From: Leucaena leucocephala
Lineage: Eukaryota; Streptophyta; Magnoliopsida; Fabales; Fabaceae
Direction of reading: 5' to 3'
DNA length: 64,000 nucleotides
Assembly: GCA_037074615.1 (NCBI GenBank)
Contig: CM073518.1
Span: 16,940,501 to 17,004,500, forward strand
A model generated the notes under the pieces. The model did not search any database and was not told the origin of the DNA. It was given only the letters and a program-made list of their open reading frames with translations. Below are positions 62,130 to 64,000 of this stretch, one piece after another; position 1 is the stretch's first letter; the number at the start of each line of letters is the position of its first letter. A program made the position numbers and the translations under genes.

Positions 62130-62345
62130 CAGACGGAGTTAATCTAAACCGGACTAAATATTTCCACATCGGTCACTATAACATCCGCTGTAGAAAGTAA
62201 ACATCTACACCAGACTACATTTTTCCACATCGGTCAAGAGTAAATACGGTGTAAATATTTCATGTTATTTACAAAAATGCCACCTGTCATTTTTTTAAAA
62301 CCGTCTCCGCATTGACCGGTTTAAAAATGGGGATTTCGAATGCCA
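62130..62345. repeat. CACTA-1 subterminal array at the 5' (62359) end
   Basis: GAGTTAATCTAAACCGG near 62137, then CATCGG, ACATCCG, ACACCAG and ACCGGTTTAAAA variants up to the terminal repeat. A T-run plus AAA (62292-62302) precedes the last motif, as in the internal arrays. Confidence 0.82.
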
Positions 62346-62362
62346 ATTTTCCACCAGTGATG

Positions 62363-64000
62363 GATTAACTTTGTCTTCTATTTATAGATTTCAGAGTGTT
62401 GTATACGTCCAATCGAATGTCTTCTAGCTCTTGAATCTGCAACAACCTGTTGGAACTGGCTTCCTCAAGGTTCTCATTACAAGCTTTCACTGCCCAAAAT
62501 ATCTTATGCTCTATTTCCACAGGCATGTGACAAGCTTTTCCAAAAACCATCCTAGAAGGGGACATGCCTAGAGGAGTTTTGAAAGCTGTTTTGTACGCCC
62601 ATAAAGCATCGTCTAGTCTTAAGTTCCAATCCTTATTGGATGGCTTGACAATTCTCTCTAGTATGTGCTTTATTTCCCTATTAGAAACTTCTATTAGACC
62701 ATTGGTTTAAGGGTGGTATGGGGTGGAAACTTCATGAGTTACACCATATTTTGCTAATAAGTTGTTGATCATTTTATTGCAAAAATGGGTACCTTGATCA
62801 CTGATTACTGCTCTTGGTACTCCAAATCTACTAAAGATGTGAGACCTTAGGAACTTGGAGACTGTCTGGGCGTCGTCTAGTCTTGTAGGGATGGCCTCCA
62901 CCCACCTAGATAAGTACAACAAAATGTATTGAAACCCAGCTGAAGGTGGAAAAGGTCCCATAAAATCTATTCCCCACACATCAAAAACCTCACAAAATAG
63001 AATAGGTTGTTATGGCATCTCGTGCCTTTTACTAATCCCTCCAAATCTTTGACACCTATCATAAGCTCTACAAAACTCAAAAGCATCTTTAAAAAGGGAA
63101 GGCCAATAGAAACCAGATTCAAGGACCCGACGTGCAGTCCTTTTCCCTCCAAAATAACCCCCACAAACCCATGAATGGCATGCTTCCAAAACTGACTTGT
63201 GGTCTTGGTCTGGGACACATCGTCTCAACACTTGGTCTGAACACAACTTCCACAGAAAAGGTTTGTCCCAAATGAAGTATTTAGACTCACTCTTGAGTTT
63301 CTGGGCCTGGAATTTAGACAAATGAGATGGGATTAGGCCAGTTTCGATAAAATTAACCAAATGAGCATACCAAGGTTCCACAACAGAAACCAAACAAAGA
63401 GATTGATCAGGGAAAGAATCACAAATAAAATCAGAACTAAATACTCCCCGGGTCTCTGTTGGTAATCTACTTAGATGATCTGCAACGTGGTTCACATTTC
63501 TAGCTCAGTCTCTCACTTCTATATCGAATTCTTGAAGCAGTAGCATCCATCGTAAGAGTCTTGGCTTCGATTGAGGTTTATGGAACAGATACTTAACTGC
63601 TGTATGATCTGTGTAAACAACTACCTTGGAATTAATTAGATATGCTCTGAATTTATCTAAAGCTACCACAATTGTATATAGTTCTTTCTTTGTAGTGGTG
63701 TAATTTATTTGAGCAGCATCGAGTGTTTTTTAGGCATAGGCAATCACTCTAGATAGATTACTTTCCTTTTGACCTATCATGGCACCCACAGCATAATTAA
63801 AAGCATTGTATGATAGTTCAAAAGGAAGATTCCAATCTGGTGAAGTTAAGATGGGTGGAGAAATCAACCTATCCTTTAATTTTTCAAAAGCCTCTTTGTA
63901 GTCATTGGAGAAAACAAATTCAATGCCTTTTTGTAGAAATTTTGAGAGTGGTAAAGCAATTTTATGAAAATCTTTGATAAACCGTCTATAAAATCCAACG
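62363..64000 (-). pseudogene. Athila-like pol: RT end, RNase H and integrase, with stops
   Basis: Continuous gypsy pol homology on the minus strand. RT connection GFYRRFIKDFHKIALPLSKF (near 63996-63937). RNase H begins ELSYNAFNYAVGA where active relatives have a CDASDYAVGA-type motif, so catalytic Asp is replaced by Asn; TDH and NHVADHLSRL follow (63495 region). The integrase zinc finger reads GGYFGG and FCRAYDRCQR, with one His and one Cys replaced by Tyr. The catalytic core keeps GIDFMGPF, VISDQGTHF and EVSNREIK. Stops: TAA 63730-63732, TGA 63505-63507, TAA 63010-63012, TAA 62707-62709; a frameshift lies near 62390. It copied and integrated the element when active; this copy is dead. Confidence 0.92.

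Larger units (their letters stand above)
44330..62359 (-). mobile_element. CACTA-1 DNA transposon (En/Spm superfamily), 18,030 bp with nested LTRs
   Basis: Termini are CACGGCTGGGAAAAA (plus strand, 44330) and CACTGGTGGAAAA (minus strand, from 62359), flanked by the 3-bp TSD ATG at 44327-44329 and 62360-62362. It lies within Athila integrase coding sequence. Removing three solo LTRs with one TSD copy each (46579-49507, 50592-53435, 58400-61308) leaves about 9.33 kb. Minus-strand gene order from the 62359 end: small ORF, small ORF paralogue, TNP2 transposase, En/Spm-ULP1 gene. The left terminal CACG in place of CACTG is a mutated terminus and may prevent excision. Confidence 0.95.
38265..64000 (-). 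mobile_element. Athila-like Ty3/gypsy retrotransposon, 3' part, with nested insertions
   Basis: One minus-strand element running off the window end: RT end and RNase H (64000 to about 63500), integrase (63490-62363 and 44326-44098), 3' non-coding region (44097-42954 and 39990-39676), PPT and 3' LTR. Integrase coding sequence rejoins across CACTA-1, and the 3' region rejoins across solo LTR 39991-42948. Lineage is inferred from RT/integrase motifs (GFYRRFIKDF, GIDFMGPFPP, VISDQGTHFCN, YGVTHEVSTPYHP) and from an LTR beginning TGATAA after a GTGTGGGGGAAT-like PPT. The 5' LTR is predicted beyond 64000, followed by the TSD GTTTG and F-LTR sequence CTACTAAAA. Confidence 0.88.

Noticed and set aside
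62363..64000. Integrated plant pararetrovirus, because of RT and RNase H
   Set aside because: RNase H is followed by a gypsy integrase with DDE core and GPY/F-type end, then a PPT and a TGATAA LTR. This is an Athila-like retrotransposon.
1..64000. CRISPR arrays, operons or other prokaryotic features
   Set aside because: All structure is that of plant transposable elements with introns. The repeats are subterminal or LTR repeats without spacer architecture.

Overview
This is plant nuclear DNA, probably from a eudicot. It is AT-rich and intergenic, with no convincing host gene, rRNA or tRNA. Everything I recognise is transposable-element DNA stacked in nests: long-LTR Ty3/gypsy elements of Tekay/Del type, an Athila-like gypsy element, two CACTA (En/Spm) DNA transposons and one hAT remnant. 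Element boundaries were read from TG...CA or CACTG/CACTA termini together with direct target-site duplications (TSDs). Most of them are exact to the base.

Layout. 1-10285 is the 3' internal part, polypurine tract (PPT) and truncated 3' LTR of a long-LTR retrotransposon (called F). It is interrupted at 922-6806 by a solo LTR that carries a second solo LTR (2031-4878). 10860-12091 is a hAT transposase pseudogene, cut by CACTA-2 (12092 to about 18021). CACTA-2 holds a small ORF and a decayed TNP2 transposase, itself split by an Athila solo LTR (15086-16661). 18022-26947 is the 5' part of another F element: LTR, tRNA-iMet primer-binding site (PBS), gag zinc knuckle and protease start, with a solo LTR at 22538-25429. 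26948-38264 holds two further F-LTR copies and an F internal piece, with solo LTRs at 27783-30335 and 32248-35291. From 38265 past the window end runs one Athila-like element on the minus strand: 3' LTR, PPT, integrase, RNase H and the end of RT. It has received a solo LTR (39991-42948) and an 18-kb CACTA (CACTA-1, 44330-62359, TSD ATG). CACTA-1 itself received three solo LTRs.

How the genes work together. CACTA-1 is about 9.3 kb once the nested LTRs are subtracted. On the minus strand it encodes two paralogous small proline-rich/coiled-coil-like proteins, a TNP2-type transposase (57428-54392), and a nine-exon second gene (53611-45009). That second gene joins a plant En/Spm (Ptta-type) domain to a C48/ULP1-like cysteine-protease domain. 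Arrays of the subterminal motif ACACCGG lie at both ends and also in front of each gene, suggesting that one DNA-binding protein both assembles the ends and regulates the genes. CACTA-2, from a different subfamily, has the same order: terminus, subterminal array, small ORF, second array, TNP2.

The other striking pattern is nine TSD-flanked, LTR-only copies (2.5-3.0 kb) with no full-length partner in the window. They carry a roughly 130-bp block in U5/R, and in eight of them it sits at a fixed distance of about 500 bp from the TATA box. The copies are mosaics of a few U3 and U5 types.
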